Positions 35,111-46,566 of a DNA stretch of 64,000 bases are shown here, piece by piece. The position numbers and the translations under genes are program-made. The notes below the pieces were generated by a model. It was not told the DNA's origin and searched no databases. It saw only the letters and a list, made by a program, of their open reading frames with translations. Position 1 is the stretch's first letter; every line of letters starts with the position of its first letter. The stretch lies in the NCBI GenBank assembly GCA_030142905.1, contig JASJOG010000015.1, forward strand, positions 3,426,006-3,490,005, given 5' to 3'. The DNA comes from Heliopora coerulea (lineage: Eukaryota > Cnidaria > Anthozoa > Scleralcyonacea > Helioporidae).

Positions 35111-35850
35111 AACTTTTGATGCGGTCTATTATTATATGACTTGTTGCTGACTAAAAGAATGTCTTGCTGTATAAAGTATCAGTTTCCCCATGGCATTTCA
35201 AGTTTGTGAAGGACGTTCTGTATCATGTGGAATATCATGAAATTTACTGTATGCATTCAGGCAGATAGTTAATTTTTGATGTGGTTCATTATTATATGAT
35301 GATGTTTGGTGATTAAATAGACAAGTTGCTGTATGAAGTGTCAGTTTCACTATGGCATTTTCAAGTTTGTGAAGGACATCCTGTATCTGGAATATTATGA
35401 CATTTGTGCATTCAGAAAGATAATTTTTGATATGGTGCATTATATGATGACTTTTTGCTGATTAAATAGACAACATGCTGTATGAAGTTCCAGTTTTCCC
35501 ATGGTATTTTCAAGTTTGTGATAAGCTTCCTGTATCATGTGGAATATTATGACATTTATGCATTCAGTCATATCATTTTTAATGTGGTACATTATTATGA
35601 TGATTTTTTTTGCTGATTAAATAGACAAGTTGCTGTATGAAGTGTCAGTTTCCCCATGACATGTTCAAGTTTGTGAAGGACTTCCTGTCTCATCTGGAAT
35701 ATTATGACATTTATATATTTAGAGAGATTATTTTTGATGTGGTTCATTATTATATGATGACCCTCTGGGTGATTTAATAGACAACTTGCAGTATCAAGTG
35801 TCAGAAGTATTTATCCAATGATTCTGTTTCTCCATGGCATTTACAAGCTA
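35111..35850 (+). repeat. Minisatellite, five units of about 150-158 bp
   Basis: Units start near 35111, 35270, 35421, 35574 and 35731. Each has TTTTTGATGTGGTTCATTAT, then TGCTGATTAAATAGACAAGT, CAGTTTCCCCATGGCATTTT and GTGGAATATTATGACATTTA. The last unit is cut short. It lies between the transposase stop and the right terminus of the hAT element. Confidence 0.9.
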
Positions 35851-36817
35851 TTCATTACTGTGATGACTTACTGCTGGTTAAGGATATGCTGAATGCCATT
35901 TGTATATCTGCCTGTATGATGTGATGAACTCAGTGAAAAATCTTTACAAAGGAAAGAAAAGCCATTCACAGTGAGACTAAATGCAAAGAACTAACCCACA
36001 AAGGATGTGAGCTGAACTGAGGACCAATTCACTTACGTATTTTTGAAGCATAATCATGGTAAATATTTTACACTTACAGTAAGTCTCCACTTCAGTGTTT
36101 AGTTAAACAGTAATTTTGGGCTAGACTTGCTCATGGCCATCTATGTTAGATTCACTCACAGCTTTGTCAGTGCTCCATAAGCGTGGCAATAGGCTCTGAC
36201 ATAAGATAAAACAGCCCAAAATATGTTGTACTTTGCCTGCTTTAAACAACATTTTGTGATGCTCAGAATGCATAAAAACTATCCTCAAATGCAGGAAATG
36301 GCATTTCCGAGACACCAAATTCCAAAATTTTCCGGGGAAGCATGCCCCCCGCCCCCCTAGAGGGGTCTCGCGCCTTCGGCGTTCGCACTGACTCTGAAGT
36401 CACAATAGCATGACCAGTCATTTATAGTCAGCTTCGCCACTGCTAAATTCATATTCTAACTCATCACATGTGGCGCCCTAATAAATGGATGGTATAATAC
36501 GTGACTTAATTAAATATTCCAAGCAACCCTTTGAGCTAGGCTAAAAATCCAGCCACATCGATACCAACTATTTTACCAAGAATAAAGTCGCTTCATCAAG
36601 TAACAATGTTGTCTTGAAAACATTTGGGACGTTTTCATATGTACGTGCTCCACAGCAGCTCCATGTTTATTAATGAATGCAGCTGGCGGCTTTAATTGAC
36701 CCGTTTCCATGGAGACACGGATAAGTGCTTACCAAGAATACTGCGCCAAAAAGTAGTCACCTAAAATCAACCGCACCATCAAGACCTTCCTCGACAAAGT
36801 CTTCCCTCCGACGAAAC

Positions 36818-39800
36818 ATGACAAGGTAAGTTTGTAAATTTCAGAATCATGCTCAGGGTAACATGAGCAGAATATTTCATGAATTGACCTACACCACTAA
36901 AGTCAATTAGAAAAGTTTACTAAAGCAGGATTCGAACTCGCATCTTCGAGCTGTCAGACCGCTGCTCTACCAATTGAGCTATGGAGTCAACTGGGAACCG
37001 AATGCTCGTTTAATCCAATTTCGGTGTACGAGAGATTCTCGCAACAACTTAACGCACGATATCCGTGAGGATGTGTAGTGTTTCGACTCTATTTCAGAAT
37101 CATGCTCAGGATTACATGAATTGACCTACACTACTAAAGTCAATTAGAAAAGTTGTTTAAAGCAGGATTCGAACTCGCATCTTTGGATTACCAGACGGCT
37201 GCTCTACCATGTGAACTATCGAGTCAATTCACTAGAACCTCTAGGATACTGTTCCCAGTTGACTCGACAGCTCAATTGGTAGAGGGGCGGTCCGGTAACC
37301 CAAAGATGGGTGTTCGAATCTAGCAGTCTAAGTCAATTCATGAAGTAAGTCTAATCCACATTCCTAGACCCCCTGTCAGAAGAAAGGTATAGAGCTGGTA
37401 GGCTTGAGAAACACTTGTTATTGATCAAAATTTCGGCCGCGCCTGAGCGGCGAATGTTGCAGGGCAAGTAGTTCATTCCTCATTGATATCCTCGGGGTAA
37501 CTTCATTCTCAAAGTTTGTTCTTTAAAAAATGAATTAGTAACAAAGAATGGGAAGTGAAAGTCATCTTTACTGCTCCGTTTGTCTTCAATGATGCGAAGG
37601 TTTTGCTATGCTTGTGGAAGCTTAGAGATATTACGAATCATAGAAGCACGTTTGTCAAGCTCATATCCTCAGTAAAACGATTTGTGAGCCCCTGGCGGGG
37701 ATCGAACCCGCAACCTTGCGATGACTGGTGAGACGCTCCGAACGTTGAGCTACAGCGACTCCAATGGCCGATTTAGGTGCAAGTTCGAGATATGCGTTGC
37801 CTATGAGGCAGGCACGACATGTTAATTATGCGATCCCTCTGTGGGGTTCAAATATTTTTTGAGGTATAAACTTGACGAACGTCCAACTATTATCTGTAAC
37901 ATCCCCTAAGTTGGAAACAAAAACTCAGTAACACTCGGAATATTCAACACGAAGCCATTACGTGGTTACAAAAGTTATTCGTAAGTAACTTGGTTAAGTA
38001 TAACTAAACACGTTGTTATCCCATATCCCGCGGAGCGATTTGTCAAAAACTGTCCTGTTTGTCGAAAATCACCTGCAGGTGAACATAACAGTGAAGGCCT
38101 TCACGCAATGTGGCAGGTACCTTGGTAAATGTTATCGAGGAATTTTTAAAAAATCTGCACTAATTTCTTTCGTATAGTCCCCTGTGTAATTAAGCTAAAA
38201 AAATTATTCGCCTTAGGCTTTGTAAATGTTGTTCAATAATTCCCTGCACTTCGTCTTGGAGGTTGCTCGACGATATTCACTTCGCCTTTGGCGAATAATT
38301 GGTAAATAACTAGCTCGAAGTATCGACGCCACCAGACAACTACTTAACCTAATTTCATACAAGGTTTCTCAATGGGGGCGGTCCCGTCCCCCATGGGGCG
38401 TTCAGAAAACGTTGGGGGGGGGGGGGGCGATGGAAACAATACAGCAGAGAGGAGTGGCGTTTGGATGTGAATGGTGGGCGTTGATCAGTCATTCGCCACT
38501 ACAGCAATTTTAAGTTTCTAGTTATCTATTAGTTATTTAGTGTTAAAATCTAACACCTACTACCTCAGCATTACCAAACAGAATAACTATCAACACAGCA
38601 ATTGAGCTATCGAGTCAACTGGGAACAGCATGCTAGAGATTCTCGTGAATTGACTCGTGAATTGGTGGAGCAGCTGTCGGGAAACCCGAAGATGCGAGTT
38701 CGAATCCCACTGTAGTCAACTTTTCTCGTTGACTTTAACAGTGTAAGTCAATTCACGAAATGGGCCTGTAAACTAAACCACATTTTTAAACCCCCTGTGA
38801 AAAGAAAAGGTCTAGAGCTGGTAGGCTTAAAAAGCACTTGTTATTGATCAACATTTTGACCGCACCTGAACGGCAATTATGGTCAGAGATACAAAAAGAA
38901 AAGACGAAGGGGCTGGAAAGGGCATCAGATATTTTCAATAAAATTCACCGTGGGTCCAACGGGAAAAATTATCATGTAGTATAGTATTACAAAATTCTAA
39001 CAACTGGATTCTGTTTAAACTGTTTTAGATTTGTATTAAACGAAATTTTCGTCGTTTTATTTGTCGCTGGAGTTCATGTTCTGGTACAGACGCAATACCT
39101 GGTGGATAAAAAAGAAGCTTTGGAAGGCAAAGCTCTTTATGGTTACGCTTTCCGTAACAAGACGGTGACAAAAACTGTCGAATGCTTTTTTGCTTGCCTC
39201 AAAGATTGTCTTTGTATGGCCTTCCAAATGTGTAAAAATACAGAATGTCAGCTGCTTTCGTCCAATCGATTTCAAAATCCATCATCATTGAGCGATTTAT
39301 CAGGGTGTATCTATTATGACATGTTGCCCATGCAGGTAAAAACACTTTTGTGTTTTAGGGAAATTCGTAAGGAAAAATTTAAAATTCTAACCACATGCAA
39401 TGCAGAGTGATGTAGAAATTCTGCACGTTTCATGAAGTCAACTTACCAATTAGAACTTCTTGTCCATGAAAAGTCATTTAAAGTTTAGCCAAAAATATTT
39501 TCCATATTTAAAAATATACACCGATTTATTTTGTAGGACAATGCAACGAAACATCCTTGCAAAACTGAGTCAACGTGTTGTATGGTATCCAACCCTTGTT
39601 TGAATGGTGGAACGTGTGAACCTACCATGTTGTCCCTCAACACAACACGCTTCAGATGCAGGTGTCTCGCTGGTTTTACAGGAAAACTTTGCCAATACTA
39701 TGGAGTAAAGTCATGCCGAGGTTATGTGAACGGAAGTCGTGTTCCTGGAAAATACACAGTGCTGGACGATAACATGAAACCTTTCGAAGTTTTCTGTGAT

Positions 39801-40340
39801 TTTGATTTGAACTCATCCATGGCTTGGACACTAATCCAGTCATATCAACTTCGAAATAATGCGATATTCCGCAAACCATTTTTTGAAAATGTTCCTGTAA
39901 ACGAAGAAATTCCTGCTTGGGACTCTTACCGGCTTTCGAAATCGAGAATGACGTCAATTGAAGAAGATTCCAGTAAATGGCGCATGACATGCCAGTATGA
40001 CAGTGATGGTGTAGTTTACACAGATTACGTTCGTGGTAACAATGATAAAATTAACATTTTGACGTACAATAGTGGTAGATGTTCTGAAGTTGAACACATC
40101 AACATTCGAGGACACAGCTGTTCAAAGTGCACTTCTTTCGTGGCTCAATTTACACGAAACCCATTCCATATAGATTCTTATTTATCGAATAATCGGAATT
40201 GTGATTTTAAACCAGCGGAAACACTGGATTGTGGTAGGCTTGGTGAAGATAATTTTGGGTGGTATGATTGCCGAAATACAGCTCATCGTTGCTCAGCAAC
40301 CGCAACGTCAACAACCCAAACGTGGTTTGGAGGTTATTGA
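36818..40340 (+). CDS. Secreted PAN/apple-EGF-fibrinogen-like protein, three exons (first is 8 nt)
   Basis: Exons 36818-36825, 39029-39335 and 39537-40340 give a protein of about 372 residues. Exon 1 is only ATGACAAG followed by GTAAGT; it joins in phase to ATTTG after TGTTTTAG, giving MTRFVLNEIF and a hydrophobic signal peptide ending near VLVQTQ. Exon 2 then encodes a PAN/apple-like module (CFFACLKDCLCMAFQMC). Exon 3 encodes an EGF domain (NPCLNGGTC, CRCLAGFTGKLCQ) and a fibrinogen-like start (SCRGYVNGS, FEVFCDFDLN, WTLIQSY), then a cysteine-bearing C-terminus ending TWFGGY. An extracellular lectin/adhesive or matrix role is inferred from the domains; similar layouts are known in cnidarian secreted proteins. 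The second copy (47442-48210) has the same exon 1/exon 2 arrangement, which supports the model. Intron 1 (2.2 kb) is full of SINE fragments. Confidence 0.8.
36905..37345. repeat. Three tRNA-like SINE fragments, family 2, in intron 1
   Basis: Reverse-strand heads at 36920-36990 and 37155-37225 (GATTCGAACTCGCATCTT, GAGCTATGGAGTCAA) and a forward-strand head at 37258-37340 (GACTCGACAGCTCAATTGG). Flanking words CTACACTACTAAAGTCAATTAG repeat between them. All are diverged. Confidence 0.7.
37365..37762. repeat. Partial copy of the PAN/EGF gene intron plus family-1 SINE
   Basis: 37365-37470 (CCCCCTGTCAGAAGAAAGG, AAACACTTGTTATTGATCAA) repeats at 38790-38880 and at 47655-47745. The tRNA-like head at 37688-37762 is on the reverse strand (GGGGATCGAACCCGCAACC) and belongs to family 1. 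Confidence 0.6.
38079..38350. repeat. MITE-like repeat, sister of 33409-33687
   Basis: Starts TGCAGGTGAACATAACAGTG, holds ATTATTCGCCTTAGGC and CGCCTTTGGCGAATAATT in inverted arrangement, and ends CACCAGACAACTACTTAACC. Related to 8180-8480. A poly-G run of 15 or so follows at about 38413-38428. Confidence 0.6.
38590..38750. repeat. Family-2 SINE pair remnant
   Basis: A reverse-strand scrap (CAATTGAGCTATCGAGTCAA, 38599-38618) faces a forward copy (38655-38720) with GCGAGTTCGAATCCCAC and the 3' part TTCTCGTTGACTTTAACAGTG. It has the same head-to-head plan as 20222-20640. Confidence 0.65.
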
Positions 40341-40753
40341 CTAATACCTGTGATCTTTTATTACAGCACAACTTCATCTGGATGATATTATTTTTCCAGT
40401 TCTCTAAGCTTTTTATTTCGTTAAACTTAAACAAACTTGGGATGATGACACTGGCATTCCTTGGGTTAATTTATTGAGGGGAGGGGATCAAAGTTATGGC
40501 ATTCCCTGAGGTTTGCCACAGTGGTATGCCTGGGTATGCATGGCATACCCAGATGGTCAGCGGACTCGGTGTTCACCACTAAACTAGAAACACGTGTACG
40601 CTACAAACCCTCATCAACCCTACCAATATATTTCTCGAGAATTCGAGTAATTTTTTTAATTCAATTAAAATTGTCAGCGACAAATCGTCCTTACTATATA
40701 TAACTGGAAGAGTGAATGCAGTAAAAAAAAGCTTTCTCATAAGTTATCAGTTG

Positions 40754-41361
40754 GATACCAGCATTACGGACAGCCCATAATTGAATATTTTTTTTGATAT
40801 TTGTTTTTTTGACTTAAAAATTTCATAAATTCCACATTATCTGAAAGTTGGTTATAAATGTCTAAGATGTGCTGTGATACATATTTATGCTAAGTATTCA
40901 TCCGGTGGTACAAGACTTTGGTGACGAAAATGAAACAAATTACGAAACCGACGAAATAAACAAAGAAAACATATGTAAAACCTCGTACGGAGGTTTTACA
41001 GTGGAAAAAGTAGATCTTTTACTTCTCTCTCCTCGTTCTTCTTTCGTCAAAATTTGCAAATGGTTTACTGGTCGTATTTTATCGTCTATTCCATATTTTT
41101 CGACTTTTGGTCAGCAATAAAAATGCAGAACTCGCTCGTGTTTTCTTTGTTGATTTCGTCGGTTTCGTATTAAGTTCGTTTCATCTTCGTTACAAAAGTC
41201 TTGTACCTCGGGGTGAATAGTTAGCATAAATCTTCATCATAACACATCTTAGACATTTGTAACCAACTGTGAGATAATGTAGAATTTATCAATTTTTTCA
41301 ATTAAAACAACAAATATATCAAAAAAATTTTCACACATGGGCTGTCCATAGTGCTGATATC
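40754..41361. repeat. Foldback element, about 220-bp inverted arms
   Basis: The left arm (about 40754-40975) and right arm (about 41138-41361) pair over words such as GGACAGCCCAT / ATGGGCTGTCC, ACAAGACTTTGGTGACGAA / TTCGTTACAAAAGTCTTGT and GAAACCGACGAAATAAACAA / TTGTTGATTTCGTCGGTTTC. A frame from 40887 (77 codons, NETNYETDEINKENI onward) spans the left arm and centre; its meaning is unclear. In the duplicate at 48583-49008 the left arm is cut short. Confidence 0.8.
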
Positions 41362-41880
41362 CGATCGGTATCCTGAGAATGCTCCACTTTTAAGATGGAC
41401 AGTCTGGCCATCTAATAAGGGATTTTTCTTTAAGACGAAATGAGATGAGAAGTTTCGTTGGAAAACAACACGAAATACCTGAAGCCCACGATCAACACAG
41501 GGTCTTAATATGAGCATCCACTGCTTAATTGTGAGAATGAATCACTTAGCATCTGTTAAGCCGTTAAATGTTATTCTCACCAAACGTTTTGTTTTAATAA
41601 AACAGAAGTGGAATTTTTAACGTAAATATGACGACAACCAGCTTAAAAATAAAACAATTTCCAATTTACGTTATTAATTTGGGGCTAAATCGTGCGTGCT
41701 TTTTTTTGGTTTTTATTGTATTACGTTTTCCAATTATAATAAGTATGATTTTTCTGACAAGTTAAAAATTTATCAATCTTTCTCGAATTCTCGAGTGATA
41801 TATTGGAAGGGTGGACGAGGGTTTGTTGCGTACACGTATTTCTAGTGTATCTGTTTATATATATATATATATGTATATAT

Positions 41881-42184
41881 GATGAAAAGTTTGTTCTCAA
41901 GCTTTATCTCAGAAAATTTCTGAGCTCCCCAACGGGAATCGAACCCGTGTCTCCCGATTGCCGGTACGGTTGTTTTACCACTAGACTATAGGGTCTCAGA
42001 CGGCAAACATGATGTTAATTAGAGACCTGGTTCGTAATATTGATATGTCTCTTTCGTACTTGAAAGCTGAACATACCTGTATGATGATATTGTGTGTATG
42101 AGTAAATTTCATCTTACTGAGTGTAGATGTTTGTAAGCTTGGATATATTTACGATGAAAAGTTTGTTCTCAAGCTTTATCTCAT
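41881..42184 (-). repeat. Family-1 tRNA-derived SINE, tandem arrangement
   Basis: GATGAAAAGTTTGTTCTCAA begins at 41881 and again at 42153 (period 272). The first is followed by a reverse-strand tRNA-like head (41921-41998) with GGTTCGATTCCCG and CTAGTGGTAAAAC. It sits at a (TA)n tract. Same tandem plan as 32937-33290. Confidence 0.75.
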
Positions 42185-42396
42185 GTTCTTTATACACGGT
42201 AGCCAATTCAGCTAATATAAAAACTGTTTTTCAATGGGCCGTGCTACTCATCAACAGAAAAGTCTATTACAGTAAATAATTCGTGTTAAATGTTTCTAAT
42301 TATATCAACTGCGATGGCTCATCATTTATCAATTATGTGTAAATATATAAGTATCGGATTTTTGCTTGCTATATGTCACTTGGATAATGTCGCGCA

Positions 42397-42588
42397 ATGG
42401 CGACGAAGCGTCGTTGTAATAAATGTCTACAAATTGTATTTTTGGCTTTCCTATATTTTGAAAAGATGACTTTTCATCTTCGCATATTAAGCCGGGCTCT
42501 AATATTTATCATCCGATTAAGATTTCCTCCTGGTAAATCACTGGAAAACGTTTTGAAGAAACATCCATGCAAACATTCAAACCCTTAA
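42397..42588 (+). other. Repeat-embedded frame with conserved hydrophobic peptide
   Basis: A 63-codon frame starting ATGGCGACGAAGCG encodes a basic start (KRRCNKCLQ) and a hydrophobic stretch (RALIFIIRLRFPPGKS). The duplicate at 50108-50299 keeps the frame with six residue changes. The stretch recurs in degenerate copies of the foldback family. Function unknown; it may be transposon-derived or only DNA-level conservation. Confidence 0.3.
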
Positions 42589-43401
42589 TCAAGCACGAAA
42601 TGATAAATAAGCTATATTGTTTTTCTGATATGGATACATTCTAGTCGAAAATAATCAACGTTACCTAGTGTAAAATGATGACCGTTAGCTAAAGTAAAAT
42701 AATCTGACGTTAGTTAGTGTCAAAGAGAAGAAGGTTGATCCTGTGGAAAGACTAAATTCTCCATAATGCAACGGTTTTATTCATGCTAGAGATATGAAGC
42801 TGTGGTTAATGTAGGCTAATGCTAAAACAAAACTTGAACGAAGCATTCATGCGAACAAATCAATGAATTTAAGTCGAGTGCATATTTATTTCAGTAAGGC
42901 AAGTATTGGACTATCTCGTAAAAATCAATATTATTGTAAGATTGTTTTACTGTAGTTGTTGAGAATCAATCTCGGAAGGTAAATTGATTTGCTATGTAAA
43001 CCGAATAGCTAAAACTATTGTACAAAGACTGTAGGAACTACTTTTTTTTAGACGTTATTTTCTCCCTCGAATAGAAGTTTGCCATCTTTGTGTCATTTTT
43101 ACGGTAGCGTCTCATACTGTGCGCAGTTACGCTCCAATTTTCAAATTCTATTATGTAAAGGTTAATCACCGAGATTGAGGTAGCTAACCTTCTTAGTTCA
43201 TCATCACAGGGGCTTCATACAGAATGTAGTAGTGTAGTGATATCTGATTTGAGTGATTTAAAGCAAACTTGGATTTCCCCCTTTTGTTGATTGGTGTGTT
43301 TTTGTAGAGCTAGACAACAAGATAATGTCCCAGGGATAATATATATTTACCCTGGCACATAAACTCGTAAGGGATTACTGAATAAATTTTATATACCGTG
43401 A

Positions 43402-43600
43402 CCGAGCTGTTTAAGCGACATATCACCCTGAGGGCAAAGCCCGAAGTTGGTGAAGTTTCGAATGAAGTATTTAACTTGCCTGACAAACGAATAGAAATGG
43501 CGACGTTTCGGTAGAAAGTTCATGAATATTTGAATGAGGTTGATAAGTTAGTTATGAAATTCCGGAGAACAAACGAAATTGAGCCAACGATGATATAAAT
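43402..43600 (+). pseudogene. Copy of the 52926-53126 small frame, with a stop
   Basis: Encodes TELFKRHITLRAKPEVGEV and continues to a TAG where the partner copy has a sense codon (ATFR-stop-KVHEYLNEVDKL), then resumes in frame to EPTMI. Start is not ATG in either copy. Unknown function, possibly a transposon or retroelement remnant. Confidence 0.35.
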
Positions 43601-43720
43601 GAATTTAAGAACCTCGATACATCGGAGAAATTCGAGGTGATGATGAGCTAACTTAAACTTCACTCGCCTACGTGCAATTACCCGAACGAACAACTACGGC
43701 TAGAGTTTAATAGGCTCTCT

Positions 43721-45006
43721 TCTGTTGTTGTCTACTCTGCTCTCTCTGTGGACTCCTCTTTTCTGTTCTCGTCTATTGTTGTCTGCTCTGCTCTTCTGTT
43801 GGGAAAGGAGCATCTCTTTTTATGATTTTGGTGGGCAGTTTTGGTTGACAGTGAGTGACATTAGAAGTTGACCAATCAGATACATTCTGACCAAGTCTCT
43901 CGCTCTGCCGAGCGAAGGCGTTGTTTGGAATGTAACATAATTAACAAGGATGTTTGAAAAAGATTTTCCAATACTAAATGTATATGATTCTTTGTAAAAT
44001 TATAATGGTAATATCAGAATATACTAATTCTTATTTCAGTTATGTTATTTCACAGTTTCACATCATATTTCGAGTTCAAATCTAATCTGAATATGATTAC
44101 ATCGTATCTGGAATTCAGCAAGGTATTCAATCAACATAGGCGGGACTAATACAAACCAGAGCAAGAATTTAACAATACCAACTTGTACCTTGGCCTTACA
44201 TTCGATAACATAAACAGAAATTTTTTTATAGCCAGATCGGTAACTGCCATTTTCGAGAGGACTAATTATGTTGCTGTTACAAAAATAAGATAACAACTTT
44301 ACATGTCTAAAACTAGACAAAACTCGAACAAACATTACAACTTTTGTGATACGATCGTCTACCTATTCATAGCAGCTATTTTCACAATAGATTACGTTGA
44401 CGTTTTATAGATTTCATTTAGTTCATAATAAATTGCAGACCACCAAGTTAGTTGATGGAGTGTGTATTTCATAACACATGTCACGCTTACTATAGCCCAC
44501 GCCTAAAAGCACGTTCCATTATTAGCAATTTCATTCGGAATCGTTAGCCAATCACAATTGCACCACTATAACACCAATGTGGTTCCAATTACCTACTCTA
44601 AAACCAAAAAAATGTCTTGACGCGGTACGGCTCCCCGTTGAGAAACGCTGCTCTGACTATTGAGTTATCGAGATTAAGAGGGAAAGCTTTGGCGTTGCTT
44701 CGACCTTCTACGTATGTCTCGCCTATATGTATATGAAATAATACCAAGCACCACTATTGTACCCGTTTGGCTTGTAGCTTAATCATCTAACCATATACCA
44801 AAAATTCGAACAAATTATGGTAAATTTAGTATCAGATTCCAAGGCCCTAAAGTTTTGGAATTCTATTGACGAGTCTATTAAATCGCTAAAACAAATACTC
44901 TTTCGAACGCAAATTTAAGGAATACTTCATTAAATTGTACGATATTATTAAGTAATATTTCACTCACTTTGTCTTATGTTTTGTAGTGTATGCTTGCATT
45001 GTCTTA
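43721..45006. other. No gene seen; dispersed repeats
   Basis: A CTCTGTCTGTTGTTGTCTACTCTG-like pyrimidine-rich stretch at 43715-43800, a 140-bp repeat at 44474-44613 shared with 52290-52432, and a scrap of tRNA-like sequence near 44645-44675 (CTGACTATTGAGTTATCGAG). Open frames lack domains. Confidence 0.5.
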
Positions 45007-46566
45007 CGCCTGTATTCTAGGAGCTCACTCACACTCACCTTTAAGTCACACTCATCCGAGAGACACTCAAGTAGGATTGAAGTGTGAGTGTGAGAGGAGT
45101 AGGGGTCTAACTTTCCACTCATTGAGAGAGAAATCACCTGCTAAAAAATCTTGTTCATTTGTATTCATAGAGCTCACTCGAGTGTGACTTGTCTGAGTAG
45201 CCCTTATCGTTGTTTCTTAGTGTGGTCATTATAATCATTGTATTTGCATATGGCAGCAATACAACAAGATAGCACAATCTAGGCAGTATTATTCGGAATT
45301 GGAAAAGTCACTTTTAACTGAATTAGTTGGTAAATACAAAGATGTTCTTGAAAACAAAAAGAACGATTACAAAATAATCCAACAGAAAAATACCACATGG
45401 GAAACTTTGACTCAGGAATTTAATTCACAGTCGGGAGTGCATAAACGAAAGTCGAAACAATTAAAGAAATGTTGAGAAAATATAAAGTCTCGTGCTAAAA
45501 AGCATCTTGGTAAAGAGAAGAGAGAAGCTAAATTAACTGTTGGTGGTACTGCCTTGCCCGTACAAGACGAAGGAGCAACTGCTGTAGCATCTATCATCAC
45601 AGCTCAAATAGAGAGCCTAGACAACCCGTTTGATGACTATAATTATGAAGCTGGTATGACAATTTCTTAAAACAGAATAATAAATGTATAGTTATTGCCA
45701 AAGCATTATGCAATGTGTAAAAGATGAAGTATTTTAATTTTGGATTAACTTGCAGACAATAAAGACTATGAAGATGAATCCCCAGCAGCGACTACGACGA
45801 TACCGAAACAGCCGCTGGTATCTTTGCCGGTTGCTGGTGCTGCTTTGTCCACCTTGTGCAGCAGAAAACCCCAAATATCAGCGGCTCAAGCACGTTGTCT
45901 TGACATGCAACAAAAACAGCACGAAGCTGAGATGCAGATCCTAGATATCAAGAAAAGCAACATCTTGAGGGAACATAAAGGGAAAATGGAGGTGCTAGAT
46001 GCGGAGTTTGAATACTGAAAAAGGATGAATAAAACAATGAAAGACAAACAAGCACAGCCACAGAAGCCAAACACCCGACAACGAAGAAAAAAACAAACTC
46101 TGATTTAATGTCAGGAATTGATAAATGCATTTAAGTACATTTTGTTGCATCATTCAACGTGTATAAATAAGTATACGTTGATTATGTGATGTTAATAAAA
46201 TCAATCAGCGCATCATAATTTATGTGAAATGCTGCATTATCAGTGCACGGATACCATGCTCCTCGTCGTACCTTTCATAATCTACATTATGTAGTCTCCT
46301 TTCATTTCTTTTATTTGGCAGCATAATTTCCACAGCTTCTAATCTCTTTAGCCACCTATCACCAATGTTGGTATCACTCAATACAACTGAGTGTAGCTCA
46401 AGGCACGTGTACCTCTCACTCAATCTTTACTCCAAATCAGGTCCTAAGTTGAGGGTGAGTGCTGTCAATGAATGCTTGGAGGGTAAGTGAGAGTGAGTGG
46501 AGACTTATTGAGGGTTGAGTTGCATTTATTGAGTGTGAGTGTGAGTGAGCTTTTAGAATACAGGCG
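45007..46566. mobile_element. PIF/Harbinger-type element carrying a Myb-like gene, TTA target duplication
   Basis: Ends are CGCCTGTATTCTAGGAGCTC and the complement CGCCTGTATTCTAAAAGCTC, continuing into ACTCACACTCAC. TTA flanks both sides (45004-45006 and 46567-46569), the 3-bp TWA duplication of PIF/Harbinger elements. Only the Myb/SANT-like accessory gene is visible; no DDE nuclease is found. A reverse frame at 46220-46423 (CLELHSVVLSDTN, LEAVEIMLPNKRN) may be another remnant. Confidence 0.8.
45264..46018 (+). pseudogene. Myb/SANT-like DNA-binding protein of a Harbinger element, broken
   Basis: Two exons, about 45264-45653 (donor G|GTATGA) and 45756-46018 (acceptor CTTGCAG), joined in phase. 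Exon 1 holds the Myb/SANT-like helix-turn-helix domain (ELEKSLLTELVGKYKDVLE, TTWETLTQEFNSQ, KSKQLKKC) and a stop TGA at 45473-45475 replaces the family's tryptophan in KKCWENIKS. The nearest ATG (about 45262) is one base out of frame with the domain. Exon 2 ends in a charged coiled-coil-like tail (MQQKQHEAEMQILDIKKS). In intact elements this protein binds the termini and helps the nuclease; here it is inactive. Confidence 0.8.

Larger units (their letters stand above)
33688..36442 (+). mobile_element. hAT-type DNA transposon with CAGTGGCGAAGCT ends
   Basis: The left end CAGTGGCGAAGCTAGCGGTCA and the right end, complement CAGTGGCGAAGCTGACT, form inverted termini; GGTCATGC follows inward on both sides. 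The interior holds a decayed transposase (34183-34950) and a minisatellite (35111-35850). The 8-bp flanks (TTGAAGTC and CTAAATTC) match only in part, so the target duplication is decayed or the true ends differ slightly. Confidence 0.75.
40930..43720. repeat. Segmental duplication, copy 1 (partner 48583-53235)
   Basis: Collinear and highly similar to 48583-51112 and then 52910-53235. Differences are local: copy 1 has a SINE at 41881-42184 where copy 2 has a palindrome-bearing insert, and copy 2 has a Harbinger element where copy 1 shows the empty site at 43379-43381. The homologous flanks upstream include exon 2 of the PAN gene. Confidence 0.9.

Noticed and set aside
35111..35850. CRISPR-like array
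   Set aside because: Units are 150-158 bp long with no unique spacers; it is a minisatellite in an animal genome.
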